From Deltaproteobacteria bacterium (lineage in GTDB: Bacteria > Desulfobacterota > Dissulfuribacteria > Dissulfuribacterales > QOAL01), in contig WFRQ01000367.1 of the NCBI GenBank assembly GCA_015486425.1, forward strand, positions 1-9,782: a stretch of 9,782 bases of DNA. Direction: 5' to 3'. The translations under genes and the position numbers were made by a program. Under the pieces are notes generated by a model, which saw nothing but the letters and a program-made list of their open reading frames with translations, was not told where the DNA came from and made no database searches. Positions 1 to 5,863 of the stretch are shown piece by piece. Positions within the stretch are counted from its first letter, which is position 1. Each line of letters opens with the position of its first letter.

Positions 1-1062
1 AGCCCGAACTTCTTTATCATCCATCCACTCTTCAAAACTGAGGATTTTTACTGTGGGGACACCCGCTTCGCAGAGTTCTTTTTCCCACTCAATGGCTGTT
101 TTTGTGACCATTACTTCAGATATATGATCTGCCAGCCAGACATTATTTTTTACGCCCATGGAACCGGCATCGGCAAGATTACGTCCCTTGTACCGGATGT
201 TTTCCGGATCATAGGGATCAACGTCCACCATGCCGGCCGCCAGGGCCTCATCCCAGAGACCAAGAGCTGTCAGAAATCTGTGAGCAATCCTGCGATTAAC
301 CCCGGCAATGCCCATGGCAAAACGGTTGTCGGAGGTTTTATAGGGTGCATCCAGGGGAATCAGCCGCTGCTCCAGCCAGAGTTGTCTGGCCGGATTAACC
401 GCCGCTTCCTGCAAGAGCTTTTTGACGACTTCCTTGTTGACTCCCTCTGGAAGCCCGGTGAGATCAGCCGGTTTAAGATGTTCCGGCTCACCTTCAGTAA
501 TCAGCGCCAAGGCGCCAATGGCAGACAAACCGCCGGCAATTCGTGAACTGGTGACTTCCCGACCCTTGCCGCAGCGCGTCCTGTCCACCAGGGCGGCAGC
601 GGTTGCTATGGCGCCGTTGACACCGGCATAGACAGAACAGAGCGGCAGCGGGGTGTAGATTACCGGACGACCGACAAATTTGCCTACTGTGGCCATGTTG
701 GTGAAAAAACCAACCAGGGCGTTGAGCAAATCTTCACTGCAATCGGCCTCCAGGTCACCATATATTTCATCCCCAGGCAGGGCTGCCGTGATACGCAGGA
801 TAATCTGCTCCGACCGCCGATCCATCTCTGCAGCACCATCAACAATGATAATATCAGCCGTTGAAGTATCCTGAAGACTGCCTGGAGGAAGACCAATCTT
901 ATTTCGATCAAAATATTCGTCATGTTCATCCGGCGTATAATCAGCAGGACGCTCAACAAAGACCTCGGCTCCCTGATCCGCAAAGAGAAGCCCTGCTAAA
1001 CGCCCGGCAATGGTATTGCTTAACTCCAGAATACGAATGCCATTATATGGTAATGTGCTCAT
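1..1062 (-). CDS. Family III (CaiB/BaiF-type) CoA-transferase, C-terminus off the left edge
   Basis: The frame is open from ATG at 1062 to the window edge (354 codons, no stop), so the gene is partial at its 3' end. The family moves CoA between acyl-CoA thioesters and free carboxylic acids in the cytoplasm. The N-terminus (LPYNGIRILELSNTIAG, then LLFADQGAEVFVE) is the family III nucleotide-fold signature. Around residues 180-200 a GKGREV stretch matches the conserved GxGQxV segment, and near the edge CEAGVPTVKILSFEEW matches the conserved region before the C-terminal domain. In my by-eye alignment to formyl-CoA transferase, the catalytic Asp (in that enzyme within GDSNSG) falls on a Ser in PLPLCSVYAG. 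If that holds, this is a divergent or non-catalytic paralogue, or one subunit of a pair. The start is set by AGGAG six bases upstream. The specific substrate cannot be told. Confidence 0.85.
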   Translation of the reverse strand, partial: MSTLPYNGIRILELSNTIAGRLAGLLFADQGAEVFVERPADYTPDEHDEYFDRNKIGLPPGSLQDTSTADIIIVDGAAEMDRRSEQIILRITAALPGDEIYGDLEADCSEDLLNALVGFFTNMATVGKFVGRPVIYTPLPLCSVYAGVNGAIATAAALVDRTRCGKGREVTSSRIAGGLSAIGALALITEGEPEHLKPADLTGLPEGVNKEVVKKLLQEAAVNPARQLWLEQRLIPLDAPYKTSDNRFAMGIAGVNRRIAHRFLTALGLWDEALAAGMVDVDPYDPENIRYKGRNLADAGSMGVKNNVWLADHISEVMVTKTAIEWEKELCEAGVPTVKILSFEEWMDDKEVRA

Positions 1063-1068
1063 TTTATT

Positions 1069-1073
1069 CTCCT
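1069..1073 (-). promoter_or_regulatory. Ribosome binding site of the CoA-transferase gene
   Basis: AGGAG read on the minus strand, six bases before the ATG at 1062. It lies only five bases from the edge of palindromic repeat A, so the mRNA leader would carry a large hairpin almost touching the ribosome binding site if transcription starts upstream of the repeat. Confidence 0.7.
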
Positions 1074-1078
1074 ATTTG

Positions 1079-1245
1079 GTATCTGCTCACAGGGTACCGC
1101 ATCTGCTGCGTTGTCGGGGACTCGAAGTACAGGAAGTACGACTTCGCCCCCTCCGCCTTGCATCTGCAGCGCCCTCTGAGCAGATACGTTGCGTGAAAAA
1201 CGGCTCTCCGTCATTATTCCTCTTGGAGGAGGGTGAGTAGTTACC
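1079..1245 (+). repeat. Palindromic dispersed repeat, copy A (core 1079-1187 plus distal block)
   Basis: The 109-bp core begins GTATCTGCTCACAGGG and ends CCCTCTGAGCAGATAC, so its ends are inverted repeats. Inner arms (GCATCTGCTGC / GCATCTGCAGC) and a central CGAAGTAC...GTACGACTTCG pairing would let nearly the whole unit fold into one long stem. Near-identical cores occur at 2569, 8254 and, inverted, at 3978. About 40 bases beyond the core is a second conserved block, GGAGGGTGAGTAGTTACC (1228-1245), also present after copies B and C. It ends at the stop codon of the amidohydrolase remnant. There is no coding capacity; this looks like a non-autonomous (MITE-like or REP-like) element. Confidence 0.85.
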
Positions 1246-2022
1246 CTATTTGTTGGTATTATTACAAAAAGCAGCAAAGGCTTCAGGTGTATTGGCAAAA
1301 CCATACTTTTGGGCCAATTCCCAGGGACGTTCACAGCTCTGTGTCTTTTCGCACCAGGCATAGCCGGCAGGACCGATACAGCCATGGGCATCACGATTGC
1401 CGCCTATGGTTTTTCCCGGGTTGAGTTTTATATTGCCCTTGTAAACAACCCCGACAACAGGAATATCCTTGAGTTTTTCCGGGGCGATCTTAAAAGGATT
1501 TTGTTCCAGCAGGGTAAAGGTTGCCTCTTTGCCGACTTTTATGGAGCCGATGGTATCTTCCATCTCAAAAGTCCGGGCTGCGGTGATGGTTATGCCCTTC
1601 ATGGCATTGTAAACCGATATTTTCTCATCAGGATTCATCACTTTGCCACTGGCAACGATACGATTTGCCGCGACCCAGGCAAGCAGAAGCGGATCAGCCG
1701 GGGCCATGGCAAAGTCGGAGTGCAGGGAGACCGGCACGCCGCGTTTGGTGAACTCTTTTAAGGCTACCATATTGGCCGCTCTTTCCGGCCCGAGGCCGGT
1801 TTCGCTGTATTTGTCGGCCAGGGCCCAGAGGTAATAGGGGTTTGCCGATATTTCCACGCCGAGGTCTGCGGCCCGCTGGGCCTGGGCCGCATCGAAAAGA
1901 CCAACGTGATGAAATGTTGTCCGATGATTTTCCCGGGGATTGCGTTTCATGGCCGCTTCCACAAAGTCCAGATACTTTTCAAAGGCCAGATCACCGGTGA
2001 TATGGATATGAATCTTGTAGCC
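1246..2022 (-). pseudogene. C-terminal half of a metal-dependent amidohydrolase (YtcJ/Amidohydro_3-like), 5' truncated
   Basis: The frame is open from GGC at 2022 to the TAG at 1246-1248 (258 residues) and begins mid-domain: IHIHITGD, then TTFHHVGLF, and later SLHSDFAMAPADP, which match the metal-binding His and Asp segments of the second half of the amidohydrolase_3 barrel. Family members are usually about 550 residues with an N-terminal HxH motif, absent here. A TAG directly precedes the first codon and the first ATG in frame is at 1962, inside the barrel, so a working enzyme is unlikely. The C-terminal tail has a cysteine-containing segment (HGCIGPAGYAWCEKTQSC followed by ERPWEL), a short motif found on secreted proteins. 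The break lies six bases after the stop codon of the gene upstream. Annotated as a remnant; an assembly join is possible. Confidence 0.8.
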
Positions 2023-2028
2023 CTATAG

Positions 2029-2538
2029 CTATTTTACATCGACTATGCCCACGTTATATCGCGATTGGAATTTGACCTGAACGACGTTTCGGGGAATTGT
2101 GGCCAGGTATAGTCCGGTCGCGGCATAAGTATTTTTTGAACCTTCCCGTATATGATATTTAATCAGTAATCTGTCGTCCTTGAGCTCACAGTAAATGAGA
2201 TCAATCTTCCGGGAAATATTCGCAGGTTTTGTAATAATGGCGATGACCGAATTTTCAGCAAAATTTACCTTATCAACCTGGTTGTTCATGGTTTTGGCAA
2301 TTCCGAAATATTTGTCAAAATCTTTCTGATTAGTGACTACAATATGCTTGAAATCATAGTTATCATCAAACTTGACAGTATTTTTCGCAAAATATCCGTT
2401 CAATTTCTCAACTATCTGTTTCCTATCAATGGTTTCGCCCTCTTTAACTGGTTCGAGGCTTGTGGTTTCAGCGATTACATCAACACAACTACACAACAGC
2501 GCCAGCACTACCGTAAACAGTAAAAATTTATTTCCCAT
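2029..2538 (-). CDS. Small secreted or lipoprotein-like protein of unknown function
   Basis: The product has 169 residues from ATG at 2538. Residues 3-18 form a basic start, a hydrophobic core and LLCSC, so this is a Sec signal peptide and possibly a lipobox with Cys18 as the lipidated residue; the -1 Ser and -3 Leu are compatible. The mature part is polar and beta-rich (FAENSVIAIITKP, then RLLIKYHIREGS, then YLATIPRNVVQVKFQ) and is loosely reminiscent of the PrcB C-terminal-like fold, but I do not recognise the family. An AGGG eight bases upstream of the ATG supports this start; a GTG at 2547 is an alternative that adds three residues. It is more AT-rich than its neighbours. Repeat B begins 31 bases upstream, and the truncated amidohydrolase frame begins six bases downstream of its stop. 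Confidence 0.65.
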   Translation of the reverse strand: MGNKFLLFTVVLALLCSCVDVIAETTSLEPVKEGETIDRKQIVEKLNGYFAKNTVKFDDNYDFKHIVVTNQKDFDKYFGIAKTMNNQVDKVNFAENSVIAIITKPANISRKIDLIYCELKDDRLLIKYHIREGSKNTYAATGLYLATIPRNVVQVKFQSRYNVGIVDVK

Positions 2539-2568
2539 TTCTTCCACCCTTTATTTTATTGAAATATT

Positions 2569-2739
2569 GTATCTACTCACGGTACCCCATCTGCTGCGTT
2601 GTCGGAGACTCGAAGTACAGGGAGTACATCTTCGCCTCCTCCGCCTTGCATCTGCAGCACACTGTGAGCAGATACTTATGAAGGAAAAATGGTTGTGGAA
2701 AAAAAGCGACTTTCCGTGAGGGAGGGATGAGTAGTTACC
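2569..2739 (+). repeat. Palindromic dispersed repeat, copy B (core 2569-2675 plus distal block)
   Basis: This is the same unit and orientation as copy A: a 107-bp core from GTATCTACTCACGG to ACTGTGAGCAGATAC with the central CGAAGTAC...GTACATCTTCG pairing. It is followed after about 45 bases by the distal block GAGGGATGAGTAGTTACC. The sequence between core and block also resembles copies A and D, with an ACTTTCCG stretch. It is 31 bases upstream of the lipoprotein-like gene. Confidence 0.85.
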
Positions 2740-3094
2740 AGTAATATTAAATAAATCTGATATTAATTGTACGATTTTAATAACGCTATCACAGTTAAGA
2801 GATAGAGTCAAACTAATTTCAAGGTAAACTTATATTCTTTTAGGGAAAAACACTTACTTTCCTTTTAACAAAACGAATTCCAGACACATTTAACCTTAGG
2901 GGCTGTCCAAAAATAACTTACCGATTTCGCATCTCATCTTCAGGCCATCCTGACCTGAATCTGAGCGCGCTATCATCCAACTCATTTTTGGACTGCCCCT
3001 TAACAAAAAAGTAAACTTGCAGGAATATCATGGAAGTATGAAACGTTTTGCCAAATATCCTTTGCAGGAAAACATCCAGAAGTTTAATGCAGGT
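2740..3094. other. Gene-free stretch between copy B and csx20
   Basis: This stretch is AT-rich and I see no convincing coding frame on either strand. It contains the inverted-repeat element at 2899-2999. Any promoter for the lipoprotein-like gene should lie here on the minus strand, but I see no strong pair of hexamers. Between 3000 and 3094 the minus-strand frame after the csx20 stop stays open without resembling any family I know. Confidence 0.5.
2899..2999. repeat. Inverted-repeat element with IS-like ends, copy 1
   Basis: The left arm GGGGCTGTCCAAAAATAACTT (2899-2919) and the reverse complement of the right arm (2979-2999) agree at 18 of 21 positions. A smaller hairpin, TTCAGG...CCTGAA, lies inside. 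GGGGCTGTCCAAAAA is the style of end seen on insertion sequences; at 101 bp this can only be a remnant or a non-autonomous derivative. A related hairpin occurs at 4783-4830. Confidence 0.7.
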
Positions 3095-3499
3095 TCACTC
3101 AAAATGATAACGAGTACCATACTCCCTGAATCGTACATGCTGGAATTCATGCACAGTGCGCACGGTCCCATCCATTTCTCTCTTTTCAACGGCCCTGCGT
3201 TCTGTAGTGGAATAGACCGGAATCAGGCCGCGTTTCATTGCGTATTCCACCACCAGGAAAGTTGCGCCAAACTCACCCTGTACAAGCAGGTAGTCGTTTT
3301 CTGCACCTTTTGAGTCTATCCATTCGAATACGGGGGAAAGCACAGGCTTGAGGTCCAAAACCTCAGGAGGGATGGACTGCCAGAGCAGGCTGACCTTAAC
3401 AGGGGGGAAGACAAATTCCCTGACTCCAAGCAGGTCAGTTGCGTCAAGCCCCTGGTCTTCAGTAAGCCTGTGATTAAAGAGAATAAGAATTTTTGCCAT
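3095..3499 (-). CDS. csx20: CRISPR-associated protein Csx20 (predicted ring nuclease family)
   Basis: The product has 134 residues. The sequence matches my memory of Csx20 along its length: an N-terminal MAKILILFNHRLT strand with Asn9-His10, IPPEV near 43-47, PVFEW at 56-60, LLVQGEFGATFLV at 71-83, GLIPVYSTT at 91-99 and HVRFREYG at 121-128. The family is tied to type III CRISPR loci. It was predicted, with Csx15 and Csx16, to be a ring nuclease that breaks down cyclic oligoadenylate and so switches the antiviral response off; its action here is inferred. The start at 3499 is chosen because GGAGG (3508-3512) sits eight bases upstream; an ATG at 3514, directly after the cas2 stop, would add five residues. 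It lies 15 bases after cas2 and is probably co-transcribed. Confidence 0.8.
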   Translation of the reverse strand: MAKILILFNHRLTEDQGLDATDLLGVREFVFPPVKVSLLWQSIPPEVLDLKPVLSPVFEWIDSKGAENDYLLVQGEFGATFLVVEYAMKRGLIPVYSTTERRAVEKREMDGTVRTVHEFQHVRFREYGTRYHFE

Positions 3500-3514
3500 G
3501 GGAACAACCTCCAT

Positions 3515-3793
3515 TCACACCGCCCTGAATTTCTCAGTGTGGGGCTTTTCTCCCGGACCTGTCCACTCCACTGCCTTCAGGCAGTTTTTGCACAGGAGAT
3601 AATACCTCACGCTGTCCTGTTCGTGATCTATCAGCGCCTCAAAACGTTCCTGCAGTTTCAGGAACTGCCTTTCAGTAAGGGACGGGCATTCAAAAACGGA
3701 TTTCTGCACCCTGTAACCAACGCCTTTCAGGGCTTTTACAACCCTGTACCGAATACGGTCATCACTTATGTCAAAACAGATAACCATGAACAT
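3515..3793 (-). CDS. cas2: CRISPR-associated endonuclease/integrase subunit Cas2
   Basis: The product has 92 residues, the normal length for Cas2. It has the ferredoxin-like first strand MFMVICFDISDD with the conserved Asp (Asp8), then RYRVVKALKGVGYRVQKSVF, typical of Cas2 helix 1 and strand 2, and later SVRYYLLCKNC (strand 4). Cas2 dimers bridge two Cas1 dimers during spacer integration. The start chosen is ATG at 3793 with AGGTG about seven bases upstream; a GTG at 3802 would add MRT. It is followed closely by csx20. Unusually, cas1 is not adjacent: about 1 kb of repeats and a toxin-antitoxin pair lies between them. Confidence 0.93.
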   Translation of the reverse strand: MFMVICFDISDDRIRYRVVKALKGVGYRVQKSVFECPSLTERQFLKLQERFEALIDHEQDSVRYYLLCKNCLKAVEWTGPGEKPHTEKFRAV

Positions 3794-3850
3794 GGTCCGC
3801 ACCTATTTTGCCGTTCAAAAACAAATTCCCTGTTGACTGCCATCTCACGC

Positions 3851-3873
3851 AGGGTGCGCAATGCGCACCCTAC
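3851..3873 (-). repeat. REP-like palindrome with a GTAG foot
   Basis: AGGGTGCGCA and TGCGCACCCT are perfect inverted 10-base arms around a single A. Read on the minus strand it is GTAGGGTGCGCATTGCGCAC and onward: a GTAG foot followed by a hairpin, the layout used by REP elements mobilised by RAYT (Y1-transposase-like) enzymes. Similar GTAGGGTGCGC palindromes are common in many bacterial genomes. No RAYT gene is in the window. Confidence 0.6.
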
Positions 3874-3878
3874 TTCAT

Positions 3879-3904
3879 ATCAGTATATGGGATCAGTATA
3901 TGGG
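3879..3904 (+). repeat. Perfect 13-base tandem duplication
   Basis: ATCAGTATATGGG occurs twice back to back (3879-3891 and 3892-3904), six bases after the REP-like palindrome. It may be a slippage product or a scar next to a mobile element. It lies 86 to 111 bases upstream of the cas2 start, so a role in the cas2 promoter is possible but not shown. Confidence 0.7.
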
Positions 3905-3936
3905 CCGCTCATCCGGGACCGATATATAATTCAACC

Positions 3937-4085
3937 GTAACTTCTCCACCCTCAAGGATGAATTCCCATATTGACACGTATCGGCTCAGGGGATGCCGCA
4001 GATGGAAGACGGAGGGGGTGAAGGCGTACTTCCAGCACTTCGTCCCCCGACGATGCAGTAAATGCAGTACCCTGTGAGTAGATAC
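3937..4085 (-). repeat. Palindromic dispersed repeat, copy C, inverted and more diverged
   Basis: Read on the minus strand, the core (4085 to 3978, 108 bp) begins GTATCTACTCACAGGGTAC and ends CCCCTGAGCCGATAC, matching copies A, B and D but with more changes (for example a CGAAGTGCTGGAAGTAC centre). The distal block follows after 24 bases as GAGGGTGGAGAAGTTAC (3937-3953). It is the only copy in this orientation, lying between cas2 and the DUF4258 gene. Confidence 0.8.
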
Positions 4086-4138
4086 CATGGGTCCAAGTCA
4101 TTTTTGCACTGGTACAACCTCTATTTCATTTATGCGGG

Positions 4139-4165
4139 TTGACTTTGTTATGTATCATCTATACG
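4139..4165 (+). promoter_or_regulatory. Possible promoter of the DUF4258/YgiT pair
   Basis: TTGACT (4139-4144) and TATACG (4160-4165) are separated by 15 bases, shorter than ideal, about 57 bases before the DUF4258 start. The toxin-antitoxin promoter at 5928 shows the same hexamer style and spacing. Weak evidence. Confidence 0.3.
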
Positions 4166-4221
4166 CTCAATGTATTGACGTTATTGCCAACGTGTTATTG
4201 TCATCATTTCACCTATTCCAC

Positions 4222-4512
4222 ATGATCGACTGCAAAACGATAAAATTTATCAGCCATGCTATACAACGCATGTTTGAACGTGACATCCGTCAGCCTGAAG
4301 TTTTGAATATCTTGTCTTCAGGCGAAATTATCAATCAGTACCCTGATGATAAACCATTCCCAAGTTATCTTGTTTTAGGGCATGGAAGGCTTTCCCCAAT
4401 CCATGTTGTCATTGCTATTGACCAGGAAAGCTCCTTGTGCATAGTTGTAACGGTGTATATTCCATCCGATAAATTGTGGGAAGCAGACTTCCGCAGAAGG
4501 AAAGAACTATGA
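4222..4512 (+). CDS. DUF4258 protein, probable toxin of a toxin-antitoxin pair
   Basis: The product has 96 residues from ATG at 4222. It shows the DUF4258 pattern: ISHAIQRMFERDI (residues 9-21), a GEIINQYPDDKPFPSYLVLG run (34-53), HVVIAID and finally VTVYIPSDKLWEADFRRR. DUF4258 proteins have a small alpha/beta fold related to RelE/MqsR-type RNA-cleaving toxins and are very often paired with a YgiT-type zinc-finger antitoxin, as here; toxicity is inferred. The frame is open upstream to 4087, but the added residues do not match the family. No good Shine-Dalgarno precedes 4222, so the start rests on the alignment. Its stop overlaps the start of the next gene by four bases (ATGA), implying coupled translation. 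It is on the strand opposite to the cas genes and more AT-rich than they are. Confidence 0.82.
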   Translation: MIDCKTIKFISHAIQRMFERDIRQPEVLNILSSGEIINQYPDDKPFPSYLVLGHGRLSPIHVVIAIDQESSLCIVVTVYIPSDKLWEADFRRRKEL

Positions 4513-4733
4513 AGTGTATATTTTGTAAGCATGGAAACACTCACCCTGGTCAGGTAACGGTCACTCTTAACAGACATGAATCAACTTTTATTTTTAAAAA
4601 TGTACCTGCCGATGTCTGTGAAAACTGCGGCGAATTTTTTCTTGATGAAGATGTTACCAACGAATTGCTCCGAAGAGTGCAAAAAGCAATAGACAACGGA
4701 GCTGAAGTTGACATACTGCGTTATGCAGCATGA
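4509..4733 (+). CDS. YgiT-type zinc-finger protein, probable MqsA-like antitoxin
   Basis: The product has 74 residues. Two CxxC pairs, CIFC (residues 3-6) and CENC (about 37-40), would bind one zinc, as in the N-terminal domain of MqsA/YgiT antitoxins. The family-typical GEFFLDEDVTNELL follows the second pair. It ends after VDILRYAA without the C-terminal helix-turn-helix of full MqsA, so DNA binding and autoregulation by this protein alone are doubtful. The ATG overlaps the DUF4258 stop (ATGA), the usual toxin-first arrangement of this pair. The predicted role is to bind and neutralise the DUF4258 toxin. Confidence 0.82.
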   Translation: MKCIFCKHGNTHPGQVTVTLNRHESTFIFKNVPADVCENCGEFFLDEDVTNELLRRVQKAIDNGAEVDILRYAA

Positions 4734-4782
4734 AATTATAACAATATCACCATTTTCCCCCACTTTTGATCTGTCTGTTTAT

Positions 4783-4830
4783 GGGCTGTCCAAAAACAAC
4801 TTAGATGCACAGGTTATTTTTGGACAGCCC
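4783..4830. repeat. Hairpin with IS-like ends, copy 2, at the cas1 3' end
   Basis: GGGCTGTCCAAAAACAACTT (4783-4802) pairs with 4811-4830 around an 8-base loop; the first 14 base pairs are perfect. The arms match those at 2899-2999. It starts two bases after the cas1 stop and lies between the convergent cas1 and YgiT genes, so it may block transcription from both sides, but there is no T-run after the stem, so it is not a standard intrinsic terminator. Confidence 0.7.
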
Positions 4831-4831
4831 C

Positions 4832-5848
4832 TTAATATGGCATGAGGAAGGGCCGATATATTTCGGCGTCTGCCTCAAGAGAACGTGCAAACACCCTTGC
4901 CTGTCCGTACATTATCATCCTCAGCGTGGTAGTTTCTTCCTGCGCAGGGTAAAAGACCCTGTGCTCCATCTGCTTTTCAAAGGCGCTGATCAAGGCCCTG
5001 CATACATCTGGCTTCATCTCAACGGGACGCTGCCCGGACCTCACTGCCTTCCTGTAAACAAAATCATTGGGCTCTATTACCTTTCTGTTTATGAGCGAAA
5101 GTACCATTCTTTCGCCCCACGCACGCCACTCTTCCACAAGGTCGCACGCAAGCGAAGGTCTTCCCCTGCCGGGTTCATGGAGCGCGCCAAGATACGGGTC
5201 AAGACCTGCAAGTTTGATGGCATTCTGCACCTCGTTTGTAAGAAGCGTATAGACAAATGAGAGCAGTGCATTTACAGGGTCAAGGGGAGGACGCCTGTTT
5301 CTGCCCCTGAACTCAAATCTGTCGGTTGTAATGAGCATTCCAAATACTCCGTACAGGAGCCTTGCTCCGTAGCCCTCGATTCCGCGGATTTTTTCAATGT
5401 CCTGTTCTGACTCAAGCTGCTTTGCCAGGGCCTTTACCTGAAGCGCCACGGATGCCAGCTCCGGAAGCTCACGCTGAGTCGCCCTTCGCCTCAAAAAACG
5501 GATATGATTTTCCAGCTTGGCTGCAACTACTGCCCTGGCAGTTGCGGTCTTAAAATCGGCATCTGCGAGACGGACATACTGTTTCTGCCTGAGCTCAACA
5601 TGCCCTGTATCGTCAAGAAGCAGCCGCGCCCTGAACCTGCCGGACGGCGTCATGAACACGGTGTCAACCTGGTTCCTGATAAGGAAATCAAGCACCGCCC
5701 CGGTCAGGGAGTTCCATCCTGCAATGACAAGGCGTTTCAGGTTTGATGCAGGAATTGTCTGGATCACCTTTCTGCCCTTCATTATCTTGAGGCTCTCGCC
5801 ATCTTTCCTGAGGTAGCACCCCTGCTCAACAACATATAATGAATCCAT
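4832..5848 (-). CDS. cas1: CRISPR-associated endonuclease/integrase Cas1
   Basis: The product has 338 residues, full length for Cas1. The N-terminal beta domain (MDSLYVVEQGCYLRKDGESL) is followed by the helical catalytic domain. The three metal-binding positions are present: Glu158 in RGIEGYGARLLYG, His224 in GLDPYLGALHEPGRGRPSLA and Asp236 in CDLVEEWR. The RGRNRRPPLDPVNALLSF segment (181-198) is also a hallmark. Cas1 inserts new spacers at the array leader together with Cas2. AAGGA seven bases upstream supports the ATG at 5848. A 43-codon gene tail ends 15 bases upstream, so cas1 was probably inside an operon. It is now cut off from both cas2 and CAPP by opposite-strand toxin-antitoxin pairs, so how it is transcribed is unclear. 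Confidence 0.96.
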   Translation of the reverse strand: MDSLYVVEQGCYLRKDGESLKIMKGRKVIQTIPASNLKRLVIAGWNSLTGAVLDFLIRNQVDTVFMTPSGRFRARLLLDDTGHVELRQKQYVRLADADFKTATARAVVAAKLENHIRFLRRRATQRELPELASVALQVKALAKQLESEQDIEKIRGIEGYGARLLYGVFGMLITTDRFEFRGRNRRPPLDPVNALLSFVYTLLTNEVQNAIKLAGLDPYLGALHEPGRGRPSLACDLVEEWRAWGERMVLSLINRKVIEPNDFVYRKAVRSGQRPVEMKPDVCRALISAFEKQMEHRVFYPAQEETTTLRMIMYGQARVFARSLEADAEIYRPFLMPY

Positions 5849-5863
5849 GTGGGTATCCTTGTG

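Larger units (their letters stand above)
3794..4221. other. Gene-free stretch upstream of cas2, filled with repeats
   Basis: It holds, in order, a 21-base near-perfect palindrome (3851), a 13-base tandem duplication (3879), repeat copy C (3937-4085) and a possible promoter for the DUF4258 gene. There is no CRISPR repeat-spacer pattern and no credible coding frame; open frames across it lack a family resemblance. Confidence 0.6.

Noticed and set aside
124..1196. Several plus-strand open frames across the CoA-transferase gene
   Set aside because: They are shadows of the well-supported minus-strand gene and have no recognisable family features.
2551..2811. An 86-codon minus-strand frame reading through repeat B
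   Set aside because: Most of it is the palindromic repeat (Arg/Cys-rich translation seen in every copy), so it is not a gene.
3000..3094. Continuation of a coding frame past the csx20 stop
   Set aside because: The csx20 protein is already full length for its family, and the following codons resemble nothing I know.
4087..4221. Longer DUF4258 start at 4087
   Set aside because: The extra 45 residues do not match the family, and the first bases touch the end of repeat C; ATG 4222 matches the family N-terminus.
4783..4830. Intrinsic terminator for cas1
   Set aside because: The stem is strong but is not followed by a T-run on either strand, and its arms match another element at 2899; kept as a repeat.
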